Assembly (NCBI GenBank): GCA_004009845.1
Contig: RMBW01000121.1
Location: 1 to 64,000, forward strand
From: Davidsoniella eucalypti
Lineage: Eukaryota; Ascomycota; Sordariomycetes; Microascales; Ceratocystidaceae
DNA: 64,000 nt
Direction: 5' to 3'
The notes beneath the pieces were generated by a model. That model was not told the origin of the DNA. It did no database searches and saw nothing but the letters and a program-made list of their open reading frames with translations. Shown in pieces: positions 34,733 through 45,175 of this stretch; position 1 is the first letter of the stretch, and every line of letters begins with the position of its first letter. The position numbers were made by a program, and so were the translations under genes.

Positions 34733-35230
34733 TTCTCGAGCCTTTTTACCTCCTATTTTCCTATGTCTACTTTCATCTTCTCCATCATCTTCTCACCTCT
34801 ATCATTTCCTAGATCGACTTTCTTTTCTTTCGATATCGTACCAAGAAACCAGCGCAAGATTGAAATTTGGTGACTTGCAAAGTTCCGATTAAAAAATTAA
34901 AAATATTTGACGTTTAGGGGGTTTGTTGCTATGGCTTTGCATTTTGTCTTTCTATCCTGTTCATTTCCGGGGCTTTTGTTATTGCAAAACTCTATGGTTG
35001 ATAGTGTTCTCACAGCTACGTATATTCAGTATCTTAGCAGCTTTGTTTTGTTTACTTTGTTATTTATGTTCTTATTTAATCCAGATATCCAATTTGCTTA
35101 TTGTAATTTCTTTCCACTCGTAAAAAAAGTCTATATGCAACAGTAATAATATCATACAAAAAGAAGAAGAAAAAGAAAACGCCTTAAACGCCTTTCAAAG
35201 TGATTATTGGCATTCCATGTTTTCCTGAAT
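34733..35230. other. Convergent 3' region
   Basis: About 500 bp between two converging genes. T-rich sequence; no gene seen. Confidence 0.4.
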
Positions 35231-36430
35231 CTACCAGCCATAGCGTCCGCCGGCTTCTCTACGTTTATTTTTGCCCGCGGCAAAACTCTCCTCCAAAGCT
35301 TCTCTTTGGTTCTGTACCTGACTAACCAGCTGCCGCAGACTATGTTTGCCGGGTTGGATAGCACGTAGAGGATTGTGAATCTGTTCTTCTCCACGAGCCC
35401 TGATTTCTTCGTTGTGTGCGTATTCCGTGTCCATGTTGAAGTTGACCAACTTCGCGCTAGAAAAGTCAGCAGCGTTACGACCACGGCCAAAGAGTTCACG
35501 GCGAGCAGCAGCAGAAAGGTTCATGCCGTCGGCAATAGATGCGAGATCCTGTGGTTCGGCAGTGGAAGACGGTTGTTGTTCCTGTTGGTAGGAAGAAGAG
35601 ATGTCGGATATTGGCAGCGCAGCTGTTGGATATGACGGCGTATTGGGTTCGAACATTGGGACATAAGCACTCGAAGAAGATGCTGTTGCGTTGATGGCAC
35701 CGTGTGACGTCTGTGAGGCATCTGCGAACGAGAACAGCGAGACCTTTTGCGCCGGTGTTTCTTCTGTGGGTGCTACTGAAGTCGCTGGCGTAGTCTGTTG
35801 TACGGGCTTGATCGACGACATCGAAACGGAGGGTATCGTCTTAGCGGGCATTGTCGCTGTTGTTGCGGGTTTCTTCTTCTTGGTCTGTTTGCGCGTCACC
35901 GAAAGAGGCCTAAACATCAACGGCTTTCCGACAAACATGACCTCTTCGGGCGCCTTTGCGCCCTCTGGGATCTCCGGGCCCATGTTATCGGCGCCGCTAC
36001 CATCTAGACTGCCATCATCCTCCGCAAGACGGCTCCATGCCGGCGCCGAGCCCGTCTTGAGATTAACGCCGACGCGGGGCGGTTGTCCGTCTGATTGGCC
36101 GCTGGCACCATCGTCTTTGCCTGTACATGGTTTGGCAGTTCGTGTGGCCGCGACTCGGCCCTTGGGCGCCGGGAGAAACGAGTTGAAACCGCTGAATTTG
36201 CCGCCTTTTTCGCCAACGCGCGCTCGTTTTGCTGGTGGCTGTTCGGGCGCATTCGGTGTGGACGATGCTGATGGAAGAGACACTTGGATTTTGCCGCCGG
36301 AGATGAGTTTCTGGAATGGCTTCTTATTGTTGTTGTTGGTGGTCGTGGTTGACTTGGGCTTTGTCGTGGTCGGAGGAGGCGACGGCGCGTCGTCTTCAGA
36401 GCCTGAAGAATCGTAGTCAACAAGACCCAT
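35231..36430 (-). CDS. PRCC-like mitotic checkpoint regulator / Mad2B-interacting protein
   Basis: A 399-aa single-exon protein. It opens MGLVDYDSSGSEDDAPSPPP, the usual PRCC start, then a Lys-rich disordered stretch, PPAKRARVG (probable nuclear signal) and FSGFNSFLPAPKGR. The C-terminal PRCC core is clear: LSAAARRELFGRGR, VNFNMDTEYAHNEEIRARGE, IHNPLRAIQPGKHSLRQLV and the very end AAGKNKRREAGGRYGW. The human relative (PRCC) is nuclear, linked to splicing and to Mad2L2 binding; in fungi the role is little known. The frame is clean. It diverges from nothing close; its promoter abuts the 3' end of TTI1. Confidence 0.85.
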   Translation of the reverse strand: MGLVDYDSSGSEDDAPSPPPTTTKPKSTTTTNNNNKKPFQKLISGGKIQVSLPSASSTPNAPEQPPAKRARVGEKGGKFSGFNSFLPAPKGRVAATRTAKPCTGKDDGASGQSDGQPPRVGVNLKTGSAPAWSRLAEDDGSLDGSGADNMGPEIPEGAKAPEEVMFVGKPLMFRPLSVTRKQTKKKKPATTATMPAKTIPSVSMSSIKPVQQTTPATSVAPTEETPAQKVSLFSFADASQTSHGAINATASSSSAYVPMFEPNTPSYPTAALPISDISSSYQQEQQPSSTAEPQDLASIADGMNLSAAARRELFGRGRNAADFSSAKLVNFNMDTEYAHNEEIRARGEEQIHNPLRAIQPGKHSLRQLVSQVQNQREALEESFAAGKNKRREAGGRYGW

Positions 36431-36733
36431 AATGACAGGTTGTCAAATCGATGGCGAAGGAAATAATAATTTCGATGTTATTCACTCGGAAATTCAACTT
36501 TAGGCGTCTTAGATTCGCATGGCTTTCGGGCGAATGCATGTGAAATAATAGCTTGGAACATAATTATTTGCGACACAGGCGCATCTTAGGCTGTCAGCTG
36601 TAGTCAGCTGGCAGCACACTGCCACGCCTTTGATCATCAGAGTACAGTACATCTACATAGAGGAAACCAGATATCACGATAGCTAAGGCTAGAAATTATT
36701 GAATGCTATCGTAGTCTATATGTCTTTGTTCTA
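36431..36733. other. Promoter of the PRCC-like gene / TTI1 3' flank
   Basis: 303 bp between two leftward genes. Nothing recognised. Confidence 0.4.
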
Positions 36734-39700
36734 TCATACAAGCTGGACAAACTCAAAGCCCTCAACCTGAGGCGAAACTAGTGTTTCTGGTGCAAACTCT
36801 CCGCTTCTATACATTGTCAGCCAAACGGCGTCAGGGTTTATAGTCTCGAAAGCTTCTCGAATCTCATCGTCGTGAAGATGATCGCCAAGTAGCTCTAAAA
36901 TATCATCAAACATCTCGTCTTCCAGGCGGATATGACGAAGCATAGACACGAGCAATTTGATCGTGGCCTCCCAGACTTTAATTGCCTGGGCATGCTTGCC
37001 AAGACTACTAGTAAGGACGGTGCTGTTTAATGGTGTTTCCTCTGCTCGATGGACGATCCGCCCGTCGCTACCTGGGATTAAGATAGTGATGGCAGCAGAG
37101 TCGCTTCTTACTTCTCTTCCTCCAGATCTGATCATCTTTCTAGTCTCACTAGATCGGGCTTCATTCTTAACCGTTTTCATCCACGCAAAGAGCCTATGAT
37201 CCCATTCAGTCTTGAACCGTGAAGACATGAAGTCTCCGGCAGCTAAACACAGTGCCGAAAGTGTCTCGCACGCAGAAATTGTGATGTATGGCTCAGAATC
37301 GAATAGCCGCTGAATAATCACTGGCCATACGGTGTTAACCAGCGGCAGGAACGCTGTCGTATCAGGTGCAAGTGCTGGTGATACAGTGGATAACAATGAA
37401 AGAAGAGATTTCCTTAGTGTGGGCGTCGGTGAAGTGAGGTAATGTTGTGTTAATTGGGCGATCTTGCTGAGTATGGCATATGTTGGCGTAGGCGGTGGCT
37501 TTTCCGGCTCTGTTGGCTGCGCAGGGTCTTGTTCGTTCTCGTCTTCCTCTCCGAGAATCCTTGGTTCTTCTTCGCCGAGCTCTTCTTTTGCCTTTTGCTC
37601 ATCTTGTTCGTCAAATATCTCCTGGACGCGGCTATTCTGTCTGATGTCGGACGCTTTCCAGGGCTTCTTTGGGTGTGGCAGGAATCTTTGCTTGTCCGCC
37701 TCTTCGTCCTCCCGTTGTCGTTCAAGTCTTCTTTGTTCTCTCTCGTTCAGTTCTGCGATGACCTCCTCTATATTCAGCCAATTCTTTGGTGTTTTGGTGT
37801 TTTCTACTGGCATGTCTTCGGTTTGCCGACCTTCTACAAGAAGCTTGTCCGACTTGACGCCTTGGTCGACGACTTCGTTGAGAACGCTGAACAACCCCTC
37901 AACAAAGGTTGGATATCCGTGATAATTATCCAAGGCTGAGAATATTGAAGTCACGACATCATCTAGAAATGGGACAAGTCGTGGGCCCGCTAGCTTAATA
38001 ACCATTTGTAGGACTTTGTTTGTGGCTGGCGTGATGTTAAGTGTGTTGAGTCGGAGTGATATTGAGTTGACCATATAATCCGCATTGTCGATTATGAGCT
38101 CAGAGACACTCGAGTAACCACATGACAATGCGATACTATTCAAACCAACGATTGCGTGATGACGCAGTTGCACATTATCAGATCCCAAAAATGATGTGAC
38201 GGGGAAAAGGACATCGATTAGCTCGGGCTTGAAAGCTTCCTTTGAGCGTGATGCTGCGTAAGAAACAGTTTCAATGGCCAAAGCCTGCACCTTCCAGTCT
38301 GTGTCTTGAGTTTCAGTCTGTGTCTCTAGTACAGAAATCGAAAATGCATATAAATCGATGAAGGCGTCGTCAATTTCGTCAGGTCCGTCCGTGAATGTCA
38401 AGAAATCCTCGATGTCGGCATTTCTCTCAAGAGCAGCTTTCAGTAATTGAAATGATAGCCAGTACGCAGAAGTCTGACTATCGCCAAGTGCCATTTGCAT
38501 ATAGTCCATCATATCTGTGGCAAGTATAGCGAGCTGGTTGGAAGATCCCAGAGACTTTATCAGACTAAGCATCTCTTTGCGAGTTTCTACTTGACTTTGA
38601 TGCGCCATCAACACCGGCCTGAACGTTGTCAATGCTGTTTCACTAGGTGAAAGTTCCCTGCTACCCGAGAGAAGTTCCATAGTTTCAATCTCGTCTACGA
38701 CCTTTGGCGTTTTGTCGTTTACTATGAGCTGAACCATGCTATCTCTGAGCGCTACAGAGACTGCGTCGTTCAGAGTCGAAGACGAAAAGTTCATCTTTGA
38801 AGAAAGCCGCAAGCCTCGTTGGAGATTTCCAATGGCTCGTTGCTTAATTCTTTCGTCTGCAGATTGCAAGATGCGAGGAAGACTTGTAACCCAACTATAA
38901 ATTGCCGTTTTTATCGAGTCGCCAAGTTCGGGATACACCATTGTAAGATCTAGGAGACTTGTCGTCATAAAGTCATCTTCGAGTTTTTCATCAGATAGAG
39001 CCATGGCGGCTTCTACGAGCAAAGGTGCGCAGTTCTCGAGAGACCGGTGGCATTCGTCCAACAATGCAATACAGAAACGCTCGAGGACTGATCTGACATC
39101 CTCTTCATCGCTTTTTGCCAGCATGAGTACTGTAGCAAGAGCCATTCGTATCTGGCTAGACGTTGCCTTCAGCCATGCTGGTGTCCAGACTCTGCCTTCA
39201 TCCTCATCTTGCTGTTTCGCTTGCTCAACTTCCAGGCTCGGCTCTTTGGTTGTCGTGATGTTTTTGCAGTCGATGGATTGTTTTGAGACCATATCCATCT
39301 TTTGTAAGATAGCCCGCGTTTGGAGGTCTCCAAGCACACGAATGATGATGCTCTGGAGTGTTGTGATCGCACTAACGAGGACCTTTTTTTTCTCTCGAGC
39401 AGGTGTTGATAGGACTTTTGTCAATGATGAGACGGTACCGGGAATGAAAGATGCCAAAGCTTCGTTATCTCTGATTGAGGCAAAGAACGACTTGAGTGTC
39501 TTCATAGCTTCCATCTGGATTTCTGGTGTTATACCATCCGATATGCAGTCTAGCAGTACTGTGATAGCGTGGCCAAGCGTAGGAATTCCACCAGCATCTA
39601 CTAGAGCGGCTGAAGCTTCGAGTGACCTGCCAGCAGCTGTTATCAAGTGGTTCAATGCCGTCAAGCTCTCAAGTACGGCTTCTTCTGATGCTTTCCGTAC

Positions 39701-40185
39701 GCTAGGCTGAGACGGGACTCCGCCAATGATAAAGATCAAAAATAAAAGAAGCTGATGCACCAGCTTTGGCTCGGTATTGGCCTTCCAACCATGGAAGATT
39801 AAGATGCTTAGGCATCTCAACGTGAGCTCTATCAACGTAGACGGGTGCTGTTCCTGGTTCTTGAAGATGAAGGCAAGCGGGAAGAAGATGTAATCAGCAA
39901 GATTCTTGTCGAAGACCGTAGAATCGCGCAAGACCTGTGCGCGCATATGAGCAAGAAGCTCTTGCACTAAGGTGGTCAAGAACTTGGAATCGACGGCGCT
40001 CTGGGTCGATTTTGATGCCGTCTTGCTAATTGAAATACAGCATGGCTTGATCTATAGTATCTCTATCAGACATTTGTAAAAAATAAAAATAAAATACTCA
40101 ATGCTCAAGCTCGTCTTACCTGCTGGAAAAACTCGGTTCGTGCAAGATTCGCCGCATTCGAGCGAGGTTGTGCCTGAGAGGTCAT
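36734..40185 (-). CDS. TTI1: TEL2-interacting protein 1-like HEAT-repeat protein (TTT complex)
   Basis: Tti1, with Tel2 and Tti2, helps fold and stabilise PIKK kinases (TOR, ATM/Tel1, ATR/Mec1). Two exons, 40185-40120 (22 codons, MTSQAQPRSNAANLARTEFF) and 40051-36734, with a 68-nt intron, give 1127 aa, within family range. The whole protein is alpha-helical HEAT-like. Diagnostic parts: LADYIFFPLAFIFKNQ, LTLRCLSILIFHGWK and LLLFLIFIIGG near the N-terminus, and YAILSKIAQLTQHYLTSPTP, VWPVIIQRLFDSEPYITISA and AAGDFMSSRFKTEW near the C-terminus. A charged, probably disordered linker (residues ~780-870: EREQRRLERQREDEE) separates the two halves. The short first exon is supported by a clean GTAAGA donor and ATAG acceptor. 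Confidence 0.88.
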
Positions 40186-40705
40186 GATACTATTGGAGGA
40201 ATATTCGGTATTCTGCCTATTTTTCGGGGGCAAGATTCAGTTTCAAGAGAGTTATTGAGAAATTAGACGCTCTGTTATGCGCTCTTCGATGATATACTTG
40301 ATGAATTCCCTGTATTTACTTTCTTTTCATTCGCCAGATTTCCATCATCGTTCAGAATCTCAGACTTTGTCTATTTAGTGGATTATGTAATCGTTTGTCG
40401 GAACTTGCCTAACTGAACGAACCCATTGAGGAGATTATGGATAATTCATTCAGTTATTATTTCTATTATAAGCTCTATCTTGTTCATCACGTTATCGCTC
40501 TATCGCCCTATCATATATTACGTTTCTTACTAACTATATCACTTTATATCTCCTTTCTAAGCTCTCGGGACTCAGTTATCGCCCTTCGAGCCCGATCACC
40601 TACCCCACCATAGCTAAGCTCATAGCTATGAAAGCTCCATTTCCACCTTGATAAAAAATGATTTGATTTAAAAAAAAAAAAGCCAAGCTTAACTTTAACA
40701 CCAAA
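40186..40705. promoter_or_regulatory. Divergent promoter of TTI1 and the DUF1749 gene
   Basis: 520 bp between two oppositely directed start codons, AT-rich, with an A11 run ending at about 40681. No other feature. Confidence 0.4.
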
Positions 40706-41763
40706 ATGGCACCTTTCGCAGCAATCGTCCATCCATTCCAATCCAATGTCGTCAATTCGTGCGCCTATGAATCTGGTATTCCAAATGCTAAGAATGCATT
40801 GATCGTAGTCGGAGGTCTCGGCGATGGTCCGCATAGCATCGACGCCTTTCGTAACATCTCCATAGCTCTCGAAAGCTTGCCTGAGCTTGGATATTCGGTA
40901 TTTGAGATCCGCATGGCAAGTTCCTTCGATCAGTTTGGCCATTCAAGTATACACCAAGATGTGGACCATATCTCTGCATTAGCCGAGTATCTTCGCAGTA
41001 TTGGCAAAGAGAAGATTGTGCTGCTTGGCCATTCAACTGGCTGTCAGGTACTTTACCCCTTGCAATCAGTTTGCTGCATCAACCTCTGTTCAATGTACGC
41101 ATCTCACTAATACAACTATGCTTGTATACAGGACTTGATCCAGTACAATAAGCGGAACGACTATGTGACTCCAGTCGATGGCTTCATTCTCCAAGGGCCT
41201 GTCTCAGACCGCGAAGCGTTTCGCCATATCATCGTCGCCCCCCGCGAAATTCCTGACCTCGAAGAAGGCATAGCCCATGCCCAGAGGAAAGTCTCCGATG
41301 GCTATCCGGGGGACTGGATGCCGAAAGACATGGTCCCTATAGCCCTACGCGACATACCTTTCACCGCCTATAGGTTTCTATCACTCATAGGTCCAGGGTA
41401 AGTTGTATACCCTTTTCCGCGGTTCATGTAATAGAGTACACGCCGAAAGCACATAGCTAATCATCTTCATGTGGTATATTCAGTGGCGATGAAGACTTCT
41501 TTTCCTCGGATTTGACGCCAGACGAGTACACGGCAATTTGGAAAAGCTTGGTCAAGCCAACTCTAGTTCTTCATAGCGGCAATGACGAATATATCCCAGA
41601 TTTCGTCGACAAGGAAGAACTGATCCAGAACTGGCAAGTAGTCGGTCCCTTGATCAGCCCATTGTCGGGTATTATCCCCGGTGCTAATCACAAAGTGTCC
41701 GAGGCAGAGCCACAAAAGTGGTATATCAACCGTGTCGTTGAATTCCTCAAATCTTTGCAGTAG
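40706..41763 (+). CDS. DUF1749 alpha/beta hydrolase (SidJ-like esterase family)
   Basis: An alpha/beta hydrolase of the fungal DUF1749 family. A characterised member, Aspergillus SidJ, hydrolyses the siderophore fusarinine C inside the cell; whether this copy does so is an inference from family only. Exons 40706-41047, 41132-41397 and 41484-41763 give 295 aa. Seen: NALIVVGGLGDGPHSI (oxyanion region), nucleophile elbow GHSTGCQ with Ser near residue 110, HSGNDEYIPDFVD with the probable acid Asp near 237, and GANHKVSE with the catalytic His near 272. There is no signal peptide, fitting a cytosolic enzyme. No siderophore synthetase or transporter is next to it; the P450 downstream is the only other possible secondary-metabolism gene. 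Confidence 0.88.
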
Positions 41764-42006
41764 TGTATATAGACATCATATGTATATTTGCTGTTCCCCC
41801 ATGGTTAACTGTTCGCCAATTCTAACATACTCGAACTTTGGCGATTCTTACAATAACCCTGTTGCCGGGCACCTCGCTCGGGGTTTGAAGTATCGAAGCA
41901 GAAACTATTAAACGTTACTGTATAGCCAAAATAAATACCCACATAAGTACATCTGACTGTTCATTTATCCAACTTGAATTCTCTGATAACTTCATATCTT
42001 CAACAA

Positions 42007-42277
42007 GTGTTTTCCCGCGACTTGTCCCGATTGTGGTAAGTTGACCACCCCGCTCTTACATAACCCTATATACATATACTAACCCTTGGCATTAGCTAAA
42101 TCTTCTTGGCGTGGATGTGGAAGACACGTTCCAGAGGTTTTGATGGGTATTCGAGAGAAAGACTGGTGCATCTGTGAAACGCGTGTTCAAATTGGCAGCA
42201 TTAGTTACCCTTCTAGAGCTCGCATTCAAATTCCTGTCTCATTGTTCTTCAAAGGGCTTTTTGGAAGTAAGTCTTAG
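42007..42277 (+). pseudogene. Small Cys-rich fungal protein gene without a visible start codon
   Basis: Two segments joined by a near-perfect 60-nt intron (42036-42095: GTAAGT donor, TACTAAC branch, TTAG acceptor) encode TCPDCAKSSWRGCGRHVPEV followed by REKDWCICE and YPSR. This matches a widespread small fungal family of unknown function with the pattern CPxC..S-W-x-GCG-x-H-V...W-C-x-C. The frame upstream of the first Cys pair reads back to a TAA near 41990 without an ATG. Either the start codon was lost, a tiny upstream exon was missed, or a base is wrong. The C-terminal part (IQIPVSLFFKGLFGSKS) is unlike relatives, consistent with decay. Confidence 0.45.
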
Positions 42278-42286
42278 CAATCAGAT

Positions 42287-43651
42287 TACTGGTTTAAGGG
42301 CCATGTGATGCATAGAGAGAAGATGAAAATAGCCAAAAAAGAATCGGCCGGCGGCTACGAAATAATTACTCTACGAAGATTACCGGAAGATATCAACACC
42401 TGAGAATCCCGAGACCTATTTTTTATCTGGCTAAACGACTCGTGATATTAATACTACTTGATAAATTGGAGATAACACGAACCCAGGAAATGTTTTCTTT
42501 GACACATACAGTCGCTGAAACTTCCCTTTGCGTGACTAAGAGATTCAGAAAATTAAAATCAAAATGAATAGTGAATACGGCCGATGCGGGCCTGATCTCC
42601 GGCAACCCCACCTGCCGTTAAATGACATACCGCTGCCGGAACTTGGCGAACTTGCCGTTAAATGACATACCGCTCTGAATATGGATTAGGGTCTACGGCT
42701 AGATGATTACAGACAGAGTTGAAGCTAGACGGCGGAATTGATAAGGAATTGAAGTTTGCTGTTCACATGGGAGAAAACTTGTGGGGGAGCCCATTCCGCG
42801 ATAGGAGGGGTCCCTGTTATAGTTAGTGCACAATGAGTGACCTTCTTAGTACTTTGGTCGAAGTTAGGGCTTGAGGATTCATTATTGGCCTTGGAGATGT
42901 AGATATAAATTACATAAGAGATCTGGCTTACTGGAGTGGGCCATCTTTCTGCAAGACTTGCCAATTGTTTGCCGAAAGTCTCTGGAGAACGAAGAGCTAG
43001 ATAGCGCTGAAAACGTGTAGTGGGGCAGCTTGGTCATGCTAGCGAATAATGGACCAGTCATAGCATAGAGATAAGAAACAAGAGAGAGAAGAGCGGTTCT
43101 TGACTTTTGGTAGAATTAATGAGTACAAAAACCACGTTGATGTCACTAAGAAAAGCCCTTGGACCTCCTAAAATGAAGAATCTGTGATTCTACGATGTCC
43201 GTTCTATAGATAACCGTGATAATCGCAAGAGAAGCCCTTGATATCGATTTACATAAATACTTGTACATGTATGTTGACTAAGAGCTCGAGACGTATTAAG
43301 AAACGCTTGGTCAAGTTATGAGCTATCAATTAGTCTATCTTCCCCAAATTACAGTTATAGCCGAAACGCTGGGTCAAAGAGATAAGGTGCCAGACGATAA
43401 TGATAGGAAGTAGCATTAGCAGTCTAGTCATAAATTTCCGCGGGGTTGGATAACCGTGTGTTCTAGTAACTGATATAAGAATGGATTGGTCCCGTCATTG
43501 TGCAAATCATCCGAGATCGTATCTCAGCATTGCCATCCATTTCATTCTTAGCGGATACTTGTTGCCATTTCTACTCTAAATCACAACACATTCTATTATA
43601 TTATTATCTCTGATATCCAGTTTCTGCCTATTAAAAACCCGCCTTCTTCTC
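42287..43651. other. 1.4 kb upstream region of the P450 gene, with direct repeats
   Basis: No gene recognised. It contains the direct repeat described separately at 42612-42674. A TATA-like stretch (TTATATTATTATC, about 43595-43607) lies just upstream of the P450 start. Confidence 0.45.
42612..42674. repeat. Two direct copies of a ~22-bp sequence, 40 bp apart
   Basis: TGCCGTTAAATGACATACCG followed by CT occurs at 42613-42634 and again at 42653-42674, separated by GCCGGAACTTGGCGAACT. It lies 1 kb upstream of the P450 start. It could be a regulatory repeat or a small slippage duplication. Confidence 0.8.
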
Positions 43652-45175
43652 ATGGGTGTCCTATCTCCCGTCGTCCTAGTCGGACTAGGCATTGCGTTCT
43701 TTGCCATAAAGCTTCTATATCGTTTCTTCAACCCGCTTAGCAAGCTTCCCGGCCCAATATACACCCGCTTCACGCGGATGCCGTTACGCTATCATGAGAT
43801 GCAAGCAAACCGTACTATGTGGATTCACTCCCTCCACAAGCAATATGGCCCTGTCGTGCGCGTTGCTCCCAACGAAGTTGTGTTTAGCTCGCCAACGGCT
43901 ATGAAGGAAATCTACAACAACGGTGGCAGTGGCTATGATAAGACTGAGTTCTACGATCTGTTCAAGGCCTACGGACGTCGCACTATGTTCACTTCGTTGG
44001 TTAAGAACGACCACTCTAAGAGACGCAGAATCATTGCTGACCGCTACGCAAACAGCAATGTTATGCGCCCTGCGTCCATGACCGGCATCAATGATCGTGC
44101 CCAGGACTTCATGAGTAAATGTCAAGCGTCTGTCGGCGGCAGCATCGACGTCTTCCGCAATCTACACGCATATGCTTGTGACTGTGTTACCCAGCATCTT
44201 TTCCATCCGTTTGGAACACGTGCTCTTAAGGATAAGCACGATGAAGAGATGATGCACCAGGTAGCCGTGGATGACAGTCTACGTAGTAAGTCTTTAAATC
44301 CCATCTACCAGATCACGAGCTTGTCATTCTTGTTATAGTACTAATGGAATCTTCTTATTCAAGACCGCCTTGTTCAGCACTACAGCCCCACCGCTCACCG
44401 CGTTATGTCTAATGTTCTCTGGCATTTTGGAGTGAGACCCCGTGAAACACCACTGGCCGACGCTTTTGTCTTAGACGCCAGCGGCCAGTCTAACACAGCC
44501 CAATTCACGCTGATGACTCGGATGCGCGAGAAGAGTGGAGATCTAGAGCAGCTCGATCTGGCCGCCGAGGCTCTAGACCATATGGCAGCTGGAATCGATA
44601 CCACCGGCGACGTGCTATGCTTCCTTATGTGGGAGCTCTCGCAACCCTACAACACACACATCATGAAGCGTCTGCAAAAGGAACTGACCGACAATCCCAA
44701 GGCATCCTTTGACGAACTTCCATATCTGGATGCCGTAGTCAACGAAGGTCTGCGCTGCTTCCCCGCCATCCCCATGAGTTTACCGCGCTACGTGCCTGCT
44801 GGTGGCCGTAACATTGATGGCTACGTTATTCCTGAACGCACCATTGTGAGCTGCCAGGCCTACTCGATCCACCGTCTTAACCCAGATGTCTACCTAGATG
44901 GTGATCGCTTTGCCCCAGAGCGTTGGATGGCAGCAGATGGAGATGCAGACCGTAGACGCTTGCAGTTTGCTTTTTCGGTGGGTGGACGTGGATGCATTGG
45001 TAAGCACCTCGCCATGGCGGAGATGAAGACGCTACTGCGCAATGTCTACTCAACATATGTGACGCTACCTGACCCATCAATGAAGGCAGAAGACATGGCT
45101 ATGTCGGATCAACTGATCTCTTCTCGCCCATTGGGTCAGCTTTGCTTGCTACAGTTTGTGCCCATTGAACATTGA
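43652..45175 (+). CDS. Cytochrome P450 monooxygenase
   Basis: A microsomal P450 of 481 aa from exons 43652-44285 and 44364-45175 (intron 78 nt, GTAAGT). An N-terminal membrane anchor (VVLVGLGIAFFAIKLLYRFF) is followed by the proline hinge KLPGPIYTRF. The I-helix oxygen-binding motif is AAGIDTTGD, the K-helix ExxR is NEGLR, PERW is present (APERWMAADG), and the heme loop is FSVGGRGCIGKHLA with the thiolate Cys near residue 421. All catalytic motifs are intact. In overall style it resembles the benzoate-4-monooxygenase-like fungal P450s, but the substrate cannot be told. No polyketide or terpene synthase, or partner reductase, is adjacent, so this is a lone P450. Confidence 0.93.

Noticed and set aside
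35691..36416. 241-codon + strand frame
   Set aside because: Antisense of the PRCC-like gene, whose sense frame has clear homology.
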